This document shows positions 1 through 7,937 of a stretch of DNA of 64,000 nt, piece after piece. Numbering within the stretch: the stretch's first letter is position 1; each line of letters starts with the position of its first letter. Source of the stretch: Cellvibrio sp. PSBB006 (GTDB lineage: Bacteria > Pseudomonadota > Gammaproteobacteria > Pseudomonadales > Cellvibrionaceae); assembly GCF_002162135.1 (NCBI RefSeq), contig NZ_CP021382.1, positions 4,958,001 through 5,022,000 on the forward strand, read 5' to 3'. The notes beneath the pieces were generated by a model. That model saw nothing but the letters and a program-made list of their open reading frames with translations. It ran no database searches and was not told the origin of the DNA. The position numbers and the translations under genes were made by a program.

Positions 1-1552
1 TGTGGAGGGTCAAGCGCTCGTTGGCGAGGCAGGTCAGGCACCAGTCTGCGGTGAGGTTGACGAATACCGGTGTTCCCGACGCGCGCAATTGCTGCAAGCG
101 CTCCGGTGAGTACGCCTGCCAACGTGAAGGTTCGGTGGCTTGCCCGATCATCTGCCAGGGCAAAACAAGCGCGCCAATCCAGGCGGCAGCGATCAGGGCG
201 CGGCGTAACCATTGCCAGGCACCCTGAGCTGAGCGATTAAGCAGCCAGCAACCAAATGCGATAGCTACTGCGCCGGCGGCGACGATCATGCTGGCATCGA
301 CACCCGCCTGACGACCCAATACCCACAGCAACCAGACCGCTGTGAGGTAGAGGGGAAATGCGAGAAATTCTTTCAGGTTTTCCATCCAGACGCCGGGTTT
401 TGGTAAGCGATTGGCGAGGGCGGGTATATAACACAGTAATAACAGGGGTAGCGCCATGCCCAGCCCTAAGGCGGCAAAGATGGCGAGGCAAACGATGGCG
501 GGCTGGGTTAAGGCAAATCCCAGTGCGGCGCCCATAAAAGGCGCCGTGCAGGGGCTGGCCACAACAGCGGCCAATACGCCGGTGAAAAAAGAACCGCTCA
601 GGCCGGATTTCTGGGTCAGAGATTGTCCGGCTCCCATCCAACGGGTGCCGATATTGATCAGCCCCGACATGCTCAGCCCCATCACAAAAAACAGATAGGT
701 CAGAGCGGCGATCAGCAGCGGGGATTGCAACTGAAACCCCCATCCAATGGCTTCACCGCCGGCTCTGGCCAACAGTAATGCGCCGGCGAAGGCCACAAAA
801 CACACCACGATGCCAGCGGTATAAACCCAGCCGTGCAGGGGCAGGCGGTCGCGATCCGCCTGTGCCAGGCTCATGACCTTGATAGACAATACTGGAAAAA
901 CACAGGGCATCAGGTTCAGGATGATGCCACCGAGGATGGCGAAGAGCATGATCTTGATCAGTGACGCCGGCACTTCTGCTGTTGTTGCAGTTGGCGGGGT
1001 TTCTACAAGCAATGGATCTTCCGGCGGTGGCAGGATCACGACCTGATTATTTCCCGGGTCAACCTGCAGGTAGTCTGTATAGGGCGGATAGCACAAACCC
1101 GCGTCAGCACACCCCTGGGACTCCACTTGCAAATTAAAGGGGGCTGTATCGGGTGGCAGGTCGACTGTCAGTACCGCCTTGTCGTAAAACACGGTCATGT
1201 CTTTGGCGAAGAACTCATCGTACTTGGTGATGCCTGTGCCGAATTGGGGTGTCAGGGCGATGCCATTGCTGGCACTCAGTTTGAAGCGTTCTTCATATAA
1301 GTAGTAAGCCGGCGCAATGGCCCACTCCAGTACAAGCTGGTTATCTTCAACATGTGCTTGCAGTTGAAAGGCTTCAGTTACTAACAGAAATTCATCGTCG
1401 GGAGCGAGAATGCTGGTATCCAGGCCGCTTTGTTTGGGGGTGTCAAAAATATCCTGAGCCTGGCTTGTTGACGCAAATAGCAGGCAGCTGAACATCAGGG
1501 CAAGATAAGCCAGGAAGCGGGCAGGATGGGGCAAGGTCACGAGAGCAGGCAT
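1..1552 (-). CDS. dsbD: Thiol:disulfide interchange protein DsbD (C-terminus off left edge)
   Basis: DsbD moves electrons from cytoplasmic thioredoxin across the inner membrane to periplasmic proteins such as DsbC. Reading from the ATG at 1552 there is a signal peptide ending near SQAQD, then the N-terminal periplasmic domain with its Cys pair (GCADAGLCYPPY). The polytopic domain follows, with both conserved redox motifs: MPCVFPVL (about 895-920) and ASPCTAPF (about 545-565). The frame stays open to the window edge and already includes TADWCLTC, the thioredoxin-like active site of the C-terminal domain, so only the last 80-100 residues are missing. About 517 codons are visible. The gene is transcribed away from the lipoprotein gene at 1878, and the 325-base gap between them holds three short direct repeats. 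Confidence 0.95.
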   Translation of the reverse strand, partial: MPALVTLPHPARFLAYLALMFSCLLFASTSQAQDIFDTPKQSGLDTSILAPDDEFLLVTEAFQLQAHVEDNQLVLEWAIAPAYYLYEERFKLSASNGIALTPQFGTGITKYDEFFAKDMTVFYDKAVLTVDLPPDTAPFNLQVESQGCADAGLCYPPYTDYLQVDPGNNQVVILPPPEDPLLVETPPTATTAEVPASLIKIMLFAILGGIILNLMPCVFPVLSIKVMSLAQADRDRLPLHGWVYTAGIVVCFVAFAGALLLARAGGEAIGWGFQLQSPLLIAALTYLFFVMGLSMSGLINIGTRWMGAGQSLTQKSGLSGSFFTGVLAAVVASPCTAPFMGAALGFALTQPAIVCLAIFAALGLGMALPLLLLCYIPALANRLPKPGVWMENLKEFLAFPLYLTAVWLLWVLGRQAGVDASMIVAAGAVAIAFGCWLLNRSAQGAWQWLRRALIAAAWIGALVLPWQMIGQATEPSRWQAYSPERLQQLRASGTPVFVNLTADWCLTCLANERLTLH

Positions 1553-1877
1553 AGTCGGTGATTTCTTGTTGTGAGTTGGGTAAGTATTCGGGCTATGTGT
1601 CGCCGGGGGTGTCATGAATCTTGTGGCCTAGTAGTATAGGCCCCGGTTTGATTTCTGAGTGACGCCGTTTGATTTCTGCATGATCCCCGTTCGATTCCGA
1701 ATGAAGCGATCCGTGGCGGTAGAAGACACCTGGAAAATTCTAGCGGATTAGACAGGCTTTGGTGTGTTGGTTCACACAACTTTTTACTCCGTTTGTCATT
1801 CTGTTCAAGCAATTTTGATAGATTCGTATCATATGACGCGCCTGTAGTTGAACTTCTTTATCAGAGAACCCGGTTTT
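1553..1877. other. Divergent intergenic region between dsbD and a lipoprotein gene
   Basis: No convincing gene lies here; a 66-codon minus-strand frame at 1612-1812 has no family resemblance or ribosome site. The notable content is a set of three imperfect direct repeats at 1646-1704, described separately. The promoters of both flanking genes should lie here, but I could not place -35/-10 boxes with confidence. Confidence 0.6.
1646..1704. repeat. Three direct repeats, 21-22 bp period
   Basis: Imperfect copies of GTTTGATTTCTGMRTGA start at 1646, 1667 and 1689. The first two agree at 15 of 17 positions and the third is more diverged. The 21-22 base spacing is two helical turns, which would place the copies on one face of the DNA, as for a cooperatively bound regulator of dsbD or of the gene at 1878. 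The regulator is unknown. Confidence 0.55.
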
Positions 1878-2612
1878 ATGCGTAAAGTGATGTGTCAGTT
1901 ATTTGTTGTCAGTGTGTTATCCACGGTATTGGGGGCTTGCCAGACATCTCCCAAGCCTGCACCCAAAAAACCGGCTCCGGCGGCTGTCGTTCCCGAGCCC
2001 CGCCCGGCACCCAAGCCGGTTAATACCCGCGAGCAAAGCATCAAGCGTTTGCTCGCAGATGCGGAGTATGCGTTAAGTCAAAACCAGTTGTTGATGCCGC
2101 TCAATGACAACGCCCACGATCGCTACCACGCCGTGTTGTTGATGGACCCCGACAACAGTGAAGCGAAAACCGGTTTGCAGGCGATTACCCTGCGCTATCT
2201 GGAGTTGGCCCGCAGTGCAGCAGCGCGCAGTCGTTATGCTGAAGCACAGGGACATTTGAAAAACGCCCGCGATCTGGACCCGAAAAACCCGTTGGTAGAA
2301 GAGTTTGCAGTCATTCTGCGCAAAGAGATTGCCAACCAGAAACCACCCGCCCCCTACAAGCCGGGGCCGGACGAGCGCATGATTGATGCCAGGGCGCTAT
2401 CGGCAAAAAGCCCGGAGGTTATCGCGCAACTGGGTGAGTTGGCGCAGGTGGCGCGGGAAAGCGGTGATCTGGTTATGATTCACGCGCGCAATGATGCCGA
2501 AGGGCGTTGGATATACCAACAGATGCGCGATGCAGTGCCGGGCTTTTTATTGCGTGGTGATATCAGGATCACCCAGCAGCCGCGCATTAAATTTGTACCG
2601 CGCCTGCAATAA
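1878..2612 (+). CDS. TPR-like lipoprotein of unknown role
   Basis: A 244-residue exported lipoprotein. The ATG at 1878 is chosen because it gives a standard signal (MRKVMCQLFVV...) ending in the lipobox VLGAC; an upstream in-frame start at 1848 would add a poor leader. A proline/lysine-rich spacer follows the lipid cysteine. Then comes a helical segment resembling TPR pairs (AEYALSQNQL..., YAEAQGHLKNARDLDPKNP) around residues 60-140. The last 80 residues are a compact domain I do not recognise. It sits 27 bases upstream of the PCu(A)C gene and is probably co-transcribed with it and with the DUF2333 gene. A scaffold role is only a guess from the TPR-like helices. Confidence 0.7.
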   Translation: MRKVMCQLFVVSVLSTVLGACQTSPKPAPKKPAPAAVVPEPRPAPKPVNTREQSIKRLLADAEYALSQNQLLMPLNDNAHDRYHAVLLMDPDNSEAKTGLQAITLRYLELARSAAARSRYAEAQGHLKNARDLDPKNPLVEEFAVILRKEIANQKPPAPYKPGPDERMIDARALSAKSPEVIAQLGELAQVARESGDLVMIHARNDAEGRWIYQQMRDAVPGFLLRGDIRITQQPRIKFVPRLQ

Positions 2613-2639
2613 TTCATAACAACTGCCAAGGGTCATACC

Positions 2640-3158
2640 ATGCTCAACACCATGCACCGTATTTTTGTTCTTACCTTATTTTTTGTGGTCGGATCGGCTT
2701 TTGCTGGTCAACCTGAACCGGCCACTGTTCCTGCCGAGGTTGCCAGCACTCAATCTGCTCTCGTCAAGGTCGCCACGCAGGTTCGCGTGGACGGGGCTTA
2801 TATCAACGTCCCGGTGCCCGGAACCAAAAATACCGCCGCATACTTTACCCTGCGCAACCTGTCGGATAAGCCCATCAGTCTGGTGTCGGTGGAAGTCGAT
2901 GTGGCGCAGCGGGCAGAGTTGCACAGCCACACCACCAAGGATGGGATGATGCAAATGCGTCGCGAAGAACAGATCCTGATTCCGGCGCAATCCAGCGTGG
3001 CTTTTGCTTCTGGTTCCTACCATGTCATGCTGTTCGATCTGCAACGCAGCATCCAAACCGGTGAGGAGCTACAATTGTTATTAACCTTTGCTGACGGTAA
3101 ACAGCTGGTCGCCACAGCAAAGGTGAAAAGTATTTTTGATAAGGCACATCATCATTAA
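2640..3158 (+). CDS. Periplasmic copper chaperone PCu(A)C family
   Basis: Members bind Cu(I) in the periplasm and help load cytochrome oxidase or other copper proteins. The 172-residue protein has a signal peptide ending at SAFAGQ. Its PCu(A)C beta-domain runs over about residues 45-165, with a methionine/histidine copper site: ELHSH, then DGMMQM, then YHVMLF. In the textbook motif the residue two after the first His is often Met; here it is His, which still allows copper binding. The C-terminus ends in three histidines, a possible extra metal site. A downstream ATG at 2652 is an alternative start. It lies between the lipoprotein gene and the DUF2333 gene with short gaps, consistent with one operon. 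Confidence 0.85.
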   Translation: MLNTMHRIFVLTLFFVVGSAFAGQPEPATVPAEVASTQSALVKVATQVRVDGAYINVPVPGTKNTAAYFTLRNLSDKPISLVSVEVDVAQRAELHSHTTKDGMMQMRREEQILIPAQSSVAFASGSYHVMLFDLQRSIQTGEELQLLLTFADGKQLVATAKVKSIFDKAHHH

Positions 3159-3180
3159 GCGATTTTAAGGATTAACAGCC

Positions 3181-4248
3181 ATGGCATTACCGAAGTTTAA
3201 AAATTTATGGGTGCGTGGTGTACGCAAGGCGCGCGACGGGTATTCCGATACGCAGGAAGATATTGCCGGCAGCAGTCTGTGGTTTCGGGTGGCGCTGATT
3301 GTAATGGTGATTTATCTGCTGATTGCCGTTGCCGTTGGCATTTACTGGAGTTTGTCCCCCGGTCTGTTTGACGTTCGCGCTAATGCACAACAGGAATTAG
3401 CCGGTGAGCAACAGACACTGGTAAACGGCACAGTTACCACGGCGACCCTGATTCGTGTCGCCGAGACGCTCTGGGACAAACCGGGCGGTTATCTTTCCAA
3501 TGACATCATGCCGCCGGGTTTATGGCTGGACGATATGCCTAACTGGGAATACGGGGTATTGATCCAGGTGCGCGATATGAGCAAGGCCATGCGCGAAGCC
3601 TTCAGTCGTTCGCAGTCCCAATCCCGCGAAGACAAAGATCTGATCCTGGCTGAACCGCGTTTTAATTTTGATAACGCGAGCTGGATATTTCCGGCATCGG
3701 AATCCCAATATCAGGAGGGGGCAGATTATCTGCGTCGCTACCTGCAGCGGCTGGCGGACGATAACCCACAGGATGCGCAGTTTTTTGCGCGTGCGGATAA
3801 TTTGAATTATTGGTTATCAACGGTTGAGACGCGTTTGGGTAATTTGTCCCAGCGGCTGAGTGCCAGCGTTGGGCAGCAGCGCCTGAATACTGACCTGCCG
3901 GGTGTTGCTCCCGCAACGCATTCATTCGATGACGGCGTCGTAAAAACGCCCTGGAACGAATTGGATGATGTGTTTTTTGAAGCACGCGGATCGGCCTGGG
4001 CCTTGATTCATATGCTTAAAGCGGTGGAGATAGATTTTGCCGATGTGCTGGAAAAGAAAAACGCTCGGGTCAGCGTGCAACAGATTATTCGCGAGCTGGA
4101 GGCGACGCAACAGACGCTGTTCAGCCCGATAGTCTTGAACGGTAGTGGCTTTGGTATGCTCGCCAATCACTCGCTGGTTATGGCTTCTTATATCTCCCGC
4201 GCCAACGCGGCCATCATTGATCTGCGGCGTCTACTCGCCCAAGGGTAA
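3181..4248 (+). CDS. DUF2333 family membrane protein
   Basis: A 355-residue protein of the DUF2333 family, found in gammaproteobacteria and without an assigned function. One membrane segment is visible near residues 34-57 (VALIVMVIYLLIAVAVGIYW), after a cytoplasmic, charged N-terminus. The long periplasmic part is mostly helical and carries family-like stretches such as ETLWDKPGGYLSNDI and NWEYGVLIQVRDMSKAMR. The gene follows the copper chaperone by 22 bases. A GC-rich inverted repeat starts seven bases after its stop and may end the transcript. Family assignment is from overall recognition of the sequence. Confidence 0.8.
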   Translation: MALPKFKNLWVRGVRKARDGYSDTQEDIAGSSLWFRVALIVMVIYLLIAVAVGIYWSLSPGLFDVRANAQQELAGEQQTLVNGTVTTATLIRVAETLWDKPGGYLSNDIMPPGLWLDDMPNWEYGVLIQVRDMSKAMREAFSRSQSQSREDKDLILAEPRFNFDNASWIFPASESQYQEGADYLRRYLQRLADDNPQDAQFFARADNLNYWLSTVETRLGNLSQRLSASVGQQRLNTDLPGVAPATHSFDDGVVKTPWNELDDVFFEARGSAWALIHMLKAVEIDFADVLEKKNARVSVQQIIRELEATQQTLFSPIVLNGSGFGMLANHSLVMASYISRANAAIIDLRRLLAQG

Positions 4249-4255
4249 ATCCCGT

Positions 4256-4281
4256 CCGGTGAGGTTTGCTCGCCTCACCGG
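4256..4281 (+). terminator. Possible terminator hairpin after the DUF2333 gene
   Basis: A perfect 9-bp stem (CCGGTGAGG / CCTCACCGG) with an 8-base loop lies just after the stop at 4248. The run of T that would make it a classic intrinsic terminator is weak, so termination may be partial or Rho-assisted. Confidence 0.45.
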
Positions 4282-4510
4282 TATCCTTCCTACGATGTGC
4301 TTGTTGAAAATGTGCCTGTTTTTTGCGAGGCATCGCTATTCGTTGGATGATGTACGGTTCGCAATTATGAGTAGTGTTCCATCACAAGTTTTATTAATGC
4401 TACCTGCCGCAAATTAATCGCTGCGCATAATGGCGTAGAATGCCCCGCTACGTGGAGCCTTGGGCTTCTGGTTCAGCACCCTTGATGAAAGATAAAAGTA
4501 GGGAGTTCGA

Positions 4511-5281
4511 ATGCGATTGTTAATGATGTTAGTGGGCCTTTCCTTTGGGGTTCTGGGCGCAACGCAAGCATTGGCGGACTCTGCTGACTCTGCTAAAGAA
4601 CCGTTATGGCTTGAAGTGATTGATCCCTATGTTGAGATGCACAGTGGACCGGGACGCGGTTATCCGGTGTTCTATGTCATCGAGCAGGGAGAGCGGGTTG
4701 ACGTGATCACCCGGCGCCCGGGCTGGTATGAGGTGCGCACCCAGGACGGCAAAACCGGCTGGACCACGGCCGCACAAATTTCCCGCACGATCCAAACCAC
4801 CGGCGAGCCTGCCGATCTACCCACCGTCAGCTATGGTGATTACCTGAAGAACAGTTGGCGTGCCGGTTTTAATACCGGGCAATTTTCCAGTGGGGAATTG
4901 CAAAGCAGCGAATTGTTCAGTGCAACGGTTGGCTACCGCCCGTTGGGGTGGCTGGGTGTTGAGCTGGAGGCGGGAAAAATTTTTGGTACGGATATCAAGG
5001 GTGATTTCTACGGTGCGAATCTGGTGGTGGAGCCTTTCTCGGATTGGCGTATATCTCCTACGGTATTGATTGGGCGCGGTGTGATGAAGATTGATTCGCA
5101 ACCCAAGCTGGTGCCGCTGCAAATCGATGACTCAGACTTTAATCATTATGGTCTGGGGTTTAATTACTACCTGGGCAGAAACTTTCTGTTCAAGGGCGAG
5201 TATCGCTCTTACTCCGTTTCCACTGATGATAACAATGTGAGTCTAGAAGCATGGACAATAGGTTTCAATTCGTTCTTTTAA
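4511..5281 (+). CDS. SH3-domain outer-membrane beta-barrel protein
   Basis: A 256-residue exported protein with a signal peptide ending near TQALAD. Residues about 30-95 look like a bacterial SH3 (SH3b) domain: WLEVIDPYVEMHSGPG, then GERVDVITRRPGWYEV and GKTGWT. The rest is an 8-stranded-type barrel of alternating aromatic strands closing on a C-terminal Phe (WTIGFNSFF), as expected for BAM-assembled proteins. SH3b domains often bind peptidoglycan peptides, so this may tie the outer membrane to the wall; that is inference. The next gene starts two bases after its stop, so the two are translated together. Confidence 0.75.
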   Translation: MRLLMMLVGLSFGVLGATQALADSADSAKEPLWLEVIDPYVEMHSGPGRGYPVFYVIEQGERVDVITRRPGWYEVRTQDGKTGWTTAAQISRTIQTTGEPADLPTVSYGDYLKNSWRAGFNTGQFSSGELQSSELFSATVGYRPLGWLGVELEAGKIFGTDIKGDFYGANLVVEPFSDWRISPTVLIGRGVMKIDSQPKLVPLQIDDSDFNHYGLGFNYYLGRNFLFKGEYRSYSVSTDDNNVSLEAWTIGFNSFF

Positions 5282-5283
5282 AG

Positions 5284-5868
5284 ATGAAGGCTGCAACCCT
5301 GGCTGCTGCTATGTGCATTGCGCCGGCAGTTTTTGCGGATGAGTCGGTAACGACTGATATCTCGGACATCAATAACGAAGTGTTTGAGTTGGGTGTTTTT
5401 GCCGGCATCATCAATATTGAGGATTTTGGCAGCGAGTTTGTGCCGGGTATCAGTGCTACCTTCCGTGCGTCGGAAGATTTTTTTATTCAGTACAATTACC
5501 TGCAAACGGATGTATCGGCTTCGTCCTATGAAAACAATCAGGGTAAATTGTTTGATGGCGATGACCGGACATTTAAGCATTACGACTTATTGATTGGTTA
5601 TAACTTGTTTCAGGGGGAGTTTTTCCCTTCGCCACCTAAGGCGAATCTGTCGAGCCTTTATGTGGTGGGTGGTGTGGGTGATACGGAGTTTGGTGGGGAG
5701 TCCAGTCTGACGTATACGGTGGGGATTGGTTATCAGGTTGCGCTGACCCGTCGTATTGGGTTGCACTTTGATTTCCGGGATTATATTTACCGGTCGACGT
5801 TGGTGTCTGATGAGAAACGCACTGTGGGTGCTGCGCAGATATCTTCTGGTGTGAAATTTTTGTTTTGA
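5284..5868 (+). CDS. Outer-membrane beta-barrel protein, paralogue A
   Basis: A 194-residue exported barrel. The ATG at 5284 is preferred over one at 5251 because it gives a clean signal peptide (MKAATLAAAMCIAPAVFAD) and follows the previous stop by two bases. The mature part has alternating hydrophobic strands and ends in Phe (SGVKFLF). It is clearly related to the convergent gene at 6095-6730: both contain FELG..G....EDF, then GIS.T and LL.GYNL. Function is unknown. Hairpin repeat copy 1 follows it. Confidence 0.75.
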   Translation: MKAATLAAAMCIAPAVFADESVTTDISDINNEVFELGVFAGIINIEDFGSEFVPGISATFRASEDFFIQYNYLQTDVSASSYENNQGKLFDGDDRTFKHYDLLIGYNLFQGEFFPSPPKANLSSLYVVGGVGDTEFGGESSLTYTVGIGYQVALTRRIGLHFDFRDYIYRSTLVSDEKRTVGAAQISSGVKFLF

Positions 5869-5894
5869 TGTGGTGGGTTTGTGCTTTGTTATCC

Positions 5895-6070
5895 GTTTGG
5901 TATCAGGCACTAGGGTTCGAAAACGCATAACAAATTGGCAGGACAGCCAATTTGCACAGCGAAGCTGCCCGAAGGGTGAACCACAGGGATGTGGTGAATG
6001 AATCATCCCTGTAGCTCCCGCAAGTCATCCATGACTTGAGGGTTTCGAACCCTAGTGCCTGATACCAAAC
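5895..6070. repeat. Convergent-junction hairpin repeat, copy 1 (long form)
   Basis: A large inverted repeat. The left arm (from GTTTGGTATCAGGCAC at 5895) is perfectly complementary to the right arm ending in ATACCAAAC at 6070. Inside lie the conserved core (ACGCAT..., CCCTGTAGCTCCC) and an inner hairpin CAAGTCA/TGACTTG. This copy alone has about 70 extra bases between ACGCAT and GAAT. The extra part includes a 9-bp hairpin (CAAATTGGC / GCCAATTTG, 5931-5954) and CCACAGGGATGTGG. The conserved tail TTGCATTGTG follows. The element lies between the stops of two convergent barrel genes. Confidence 0.85.
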
Positions 6071-6094
6071 TTGCATTGTGCGAGCGTCGAGTTT

Positions 6095-6730
6095 CTAAAA
6101 TAACGCATTTACACCAATCAACATTTCGGTGTTGTTGGTCTTTTTATTATCACCCAAAAATTCCCGGTCAACGATGGTGTCGCGCAGGTCCAGGTTGATT
6201 GTCATCCAGTCGGTTATAACGGCGCGGTAGCTAGCTCCAATCACCATGCCGGTTTTGTCGTTAGCGGCAAAGCTCACGTCGGCAACGCCGGCTAACAGGT
6301 AGATGGCGGAGTTAAATTTGTGGCGTTTGCCCAGGAAGGAGCGGCCGTCCAGCAGGTTGTATCCGGCAAGCAGGTTGACGTATTCAAAATCATAATCACC
6401 GTCGGCCAGAAAATTACCGCCGGCTACTTCTTCAAACGCGGCTTTGCCGACTGTCGATACACCGTAGTTTGCCTGGGCAATAAATTTGCGGTTGATATGG
6501 TAGGTAAAGGAGATGCCGGTTACCGGGTTGGTATTGAAGTCTTCGACCGACAAAAGGCCAACGTAAGCACCCAATTCAAATTTTTCGGTATCAATGGCCG
6601 CAGCCTGGATGTTTGGCATGTTCTTGTCTGGATCGATAACCGTGACGGGTTGATTGTCGTCGTTGCCGTAGGTGTGAGCGGCAGTCCCCAAGCTCAAAAG
6701 ACAAGCCAGAATCTTAAAGGAGCGTGACAT
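6095..6730 (-). CDS. Outer-membrane beta-barrel protein, paralogue B
   Basis: A 211-residue exported barrel on the opposite strand to its paralogue at 5284-5868. Its signal peptide ends near AHTYGN, and the ATG at 6730 has a purine-rich site (AAGAAG) just upstream. Family-shared landmarks are FELGAYVG, VEDF, GISFTYH and NLLAGYNL; the C-terminus ends in Phe (GVNALF). Two related genes facing each other across a hairpin repeat suggest an inverted duplication or local rearrangement. Function is unknown; the fold resembles small OmpA/OmpW-like barrels. Confidence 0.75.
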   Translation of the reverse strand: MSRSFKILACLLSLGTAAHTYGNDDNQPVTVIDPDKNMPNIQAAAIDTEKFELGAYVGLLSVEDFNTNPVTGISFTYHINRKFIAQANYGVSTVGKAAFEEVAGGNFLADGDYDFEYVNLLAGYNLLDGRSFLGKRHKFNSAIYLLAGVADVSFAANDKTGMVIGASYRAVITDWMTINLDLRDTIVDREFLGDNKKTNNTEMLIGVNALF

Positions 6731-7300
6731 CTTCTTTTTCTCGCGGGTAATGATGGAATAGAGGTTGGATGTGCAGTGAGTTAGCTTCGGCCGCGCTGTG
6801 TCGCAGCGGGATGCAAATCCAATGTTGCCGACAACTATACCTGAATTTGCACCTGAATGAACAACCTGTTGGTGTTAGTTGGATCGCAGAATTGACACAT
6901 AATTACGCCATGGGTTTTTCAATTTGATAAGGTTTGGCGGAGTGCATTCGCGAAATATTTCCTGCTGTCTGTCGGCTGCTGTAAAGTGTCTTCCAATGTT
7001 GGTATTTGTTGTTCTGCATCACAGAAGTGGTTTGATATGGTTAAAACTTTGAGGGCGATGCGTATCCCGGTTTTGTCGTTTTCCCTCCAACGAATTTTAT
7101 TTTTCCTGCGTTTATTTTTTCGTCAACTGCGAAATCGCAGCGACCAGGTTTTTGGTGATTAGTTCATAAAATCAAAACACCAAGTGTGACTGGCGTTCGA
7201 GTTTTAAAAAAATCTCCGGGTCTGATCTGTTTTATCTCGTATATTGGATATTTGGTGCCAAACCCTGGTGTGTGTAGCGGATGAAATGGGTATACGACTT
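6731..7300. other. Long divergent intergenic region upstream of the envelope-machine operon
   Basis: About 570 bases with no supported gene. The region is comparatively AT-rich, especially 7075-7230. It must carry the promoters of paralogue B (leftward) and of the operon starting at 7301 (rightward). I saw no clear sigma-70 or sigma-54 boxes and no riboswitch pattern. Confidence 0.5.
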
Positions 7301-7933
7301 ATGGCCAACAACTATCTGGTAAGAAGAATGTCGACGGGCTGTCTGATGGCCGCGTTGCTGTTTATGTCTCTGCCGCTGCTCGCTGCCGAGCAGCCTGCCG
7401 ATCCCAAGTGGACCACGACCACAGCAGGAAAAAAAACCGATACCACGAGCGAGAATGACTCCGCAGCCACGCAGGATGCGAGTATTGAGGTAAACCGGGT
7501 TTCCAAAAATATTCAACAGTTGAAGCAGCAGGTTATTGATCTTAATAAAGATTTGCGGCTGATGGAGGAAAAATTACTCTTTCCTTCAAGCACCAAATAT
7601 TCCGTTTTTGTCTCCATGAGTTCCGGTCAGTTCTTTTCGTTGGAGAGTATCAAACTCAAGCTGGATGGCAAGTTGGTGGCTACGCATCTCTACTCCGAGA
7701 AGCAGCGCCAGGCGTTGATTCGCGGCGGCATCCACAAATTTTATATTACGAATTTGAATGAAGGTCAGCATACGGCAACGATATTTTTTACCGGTGTAGG
7801 GCCAAATGGGCGTGCGTACAAACGCGCGTCGACCATTGATTTTGAGAAGGGTCCGGCTGGGGAATACCTGGAAGTCGCCATCAGTGACGACAGCGTTACA
7901 CAAGAACCAGTCTTTGGAATCAAACAGTGGTAA
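7301..7933 (+). CDS. Exported coiled-coil protein, first gene of the envelope-machine operon
   Basis: About 210 residues. Start choice is uncertain: the ATG at 7301 gives an Arg-Arg n-region, a hydrophobic stretch (CLMAALLFMSLPLLAAEQ) and a plausible signal cleavage; ATGs at 7286 and 7328 are alternatives. After the signal come a polar linker, a short coiled coil (SKNIQQLKQQVIDLNKDL) and a beta-rich C-terminal domain with no family I can name. The stop is four bases before the next start. By position it is probably a periplasmic part of the TolQR/AgmX-type complex encoded downstream. Confidence 0.65.
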   Translation: MANNYLVRRMSTGCLMAALLFMSLPLLAAEQPADPKWTTTTAGKKTDTTSENDSAATQDASIEVNRVSKNIQQLKQQVIDLNKDLRLMEEKLLFPSSTKYSVFVSMSSGQFFSLESIKLKLDGKLVATHLYSEKQRQALIRGGIHKFYITNLNEGQHTATIFFTGVGPNGRAYKRASTIDFEKGPAGEYLEVAISDDSVTQEPVFGIKQW

Positions 7934-7937
7934 TCAC

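Noticed and set aside
237..743. Minus-strand 168-codon frame
   Set aside because: It is a different frame within dsbD, which shows the conserved MPCVFPVL and ASPCTAPF motifs in its own frame.
4145..4417. 90-codon plus-strand frame
   Set aside because: It starts inside the DUF2333 gene in another frame and crosses the terminator-like hairpin.
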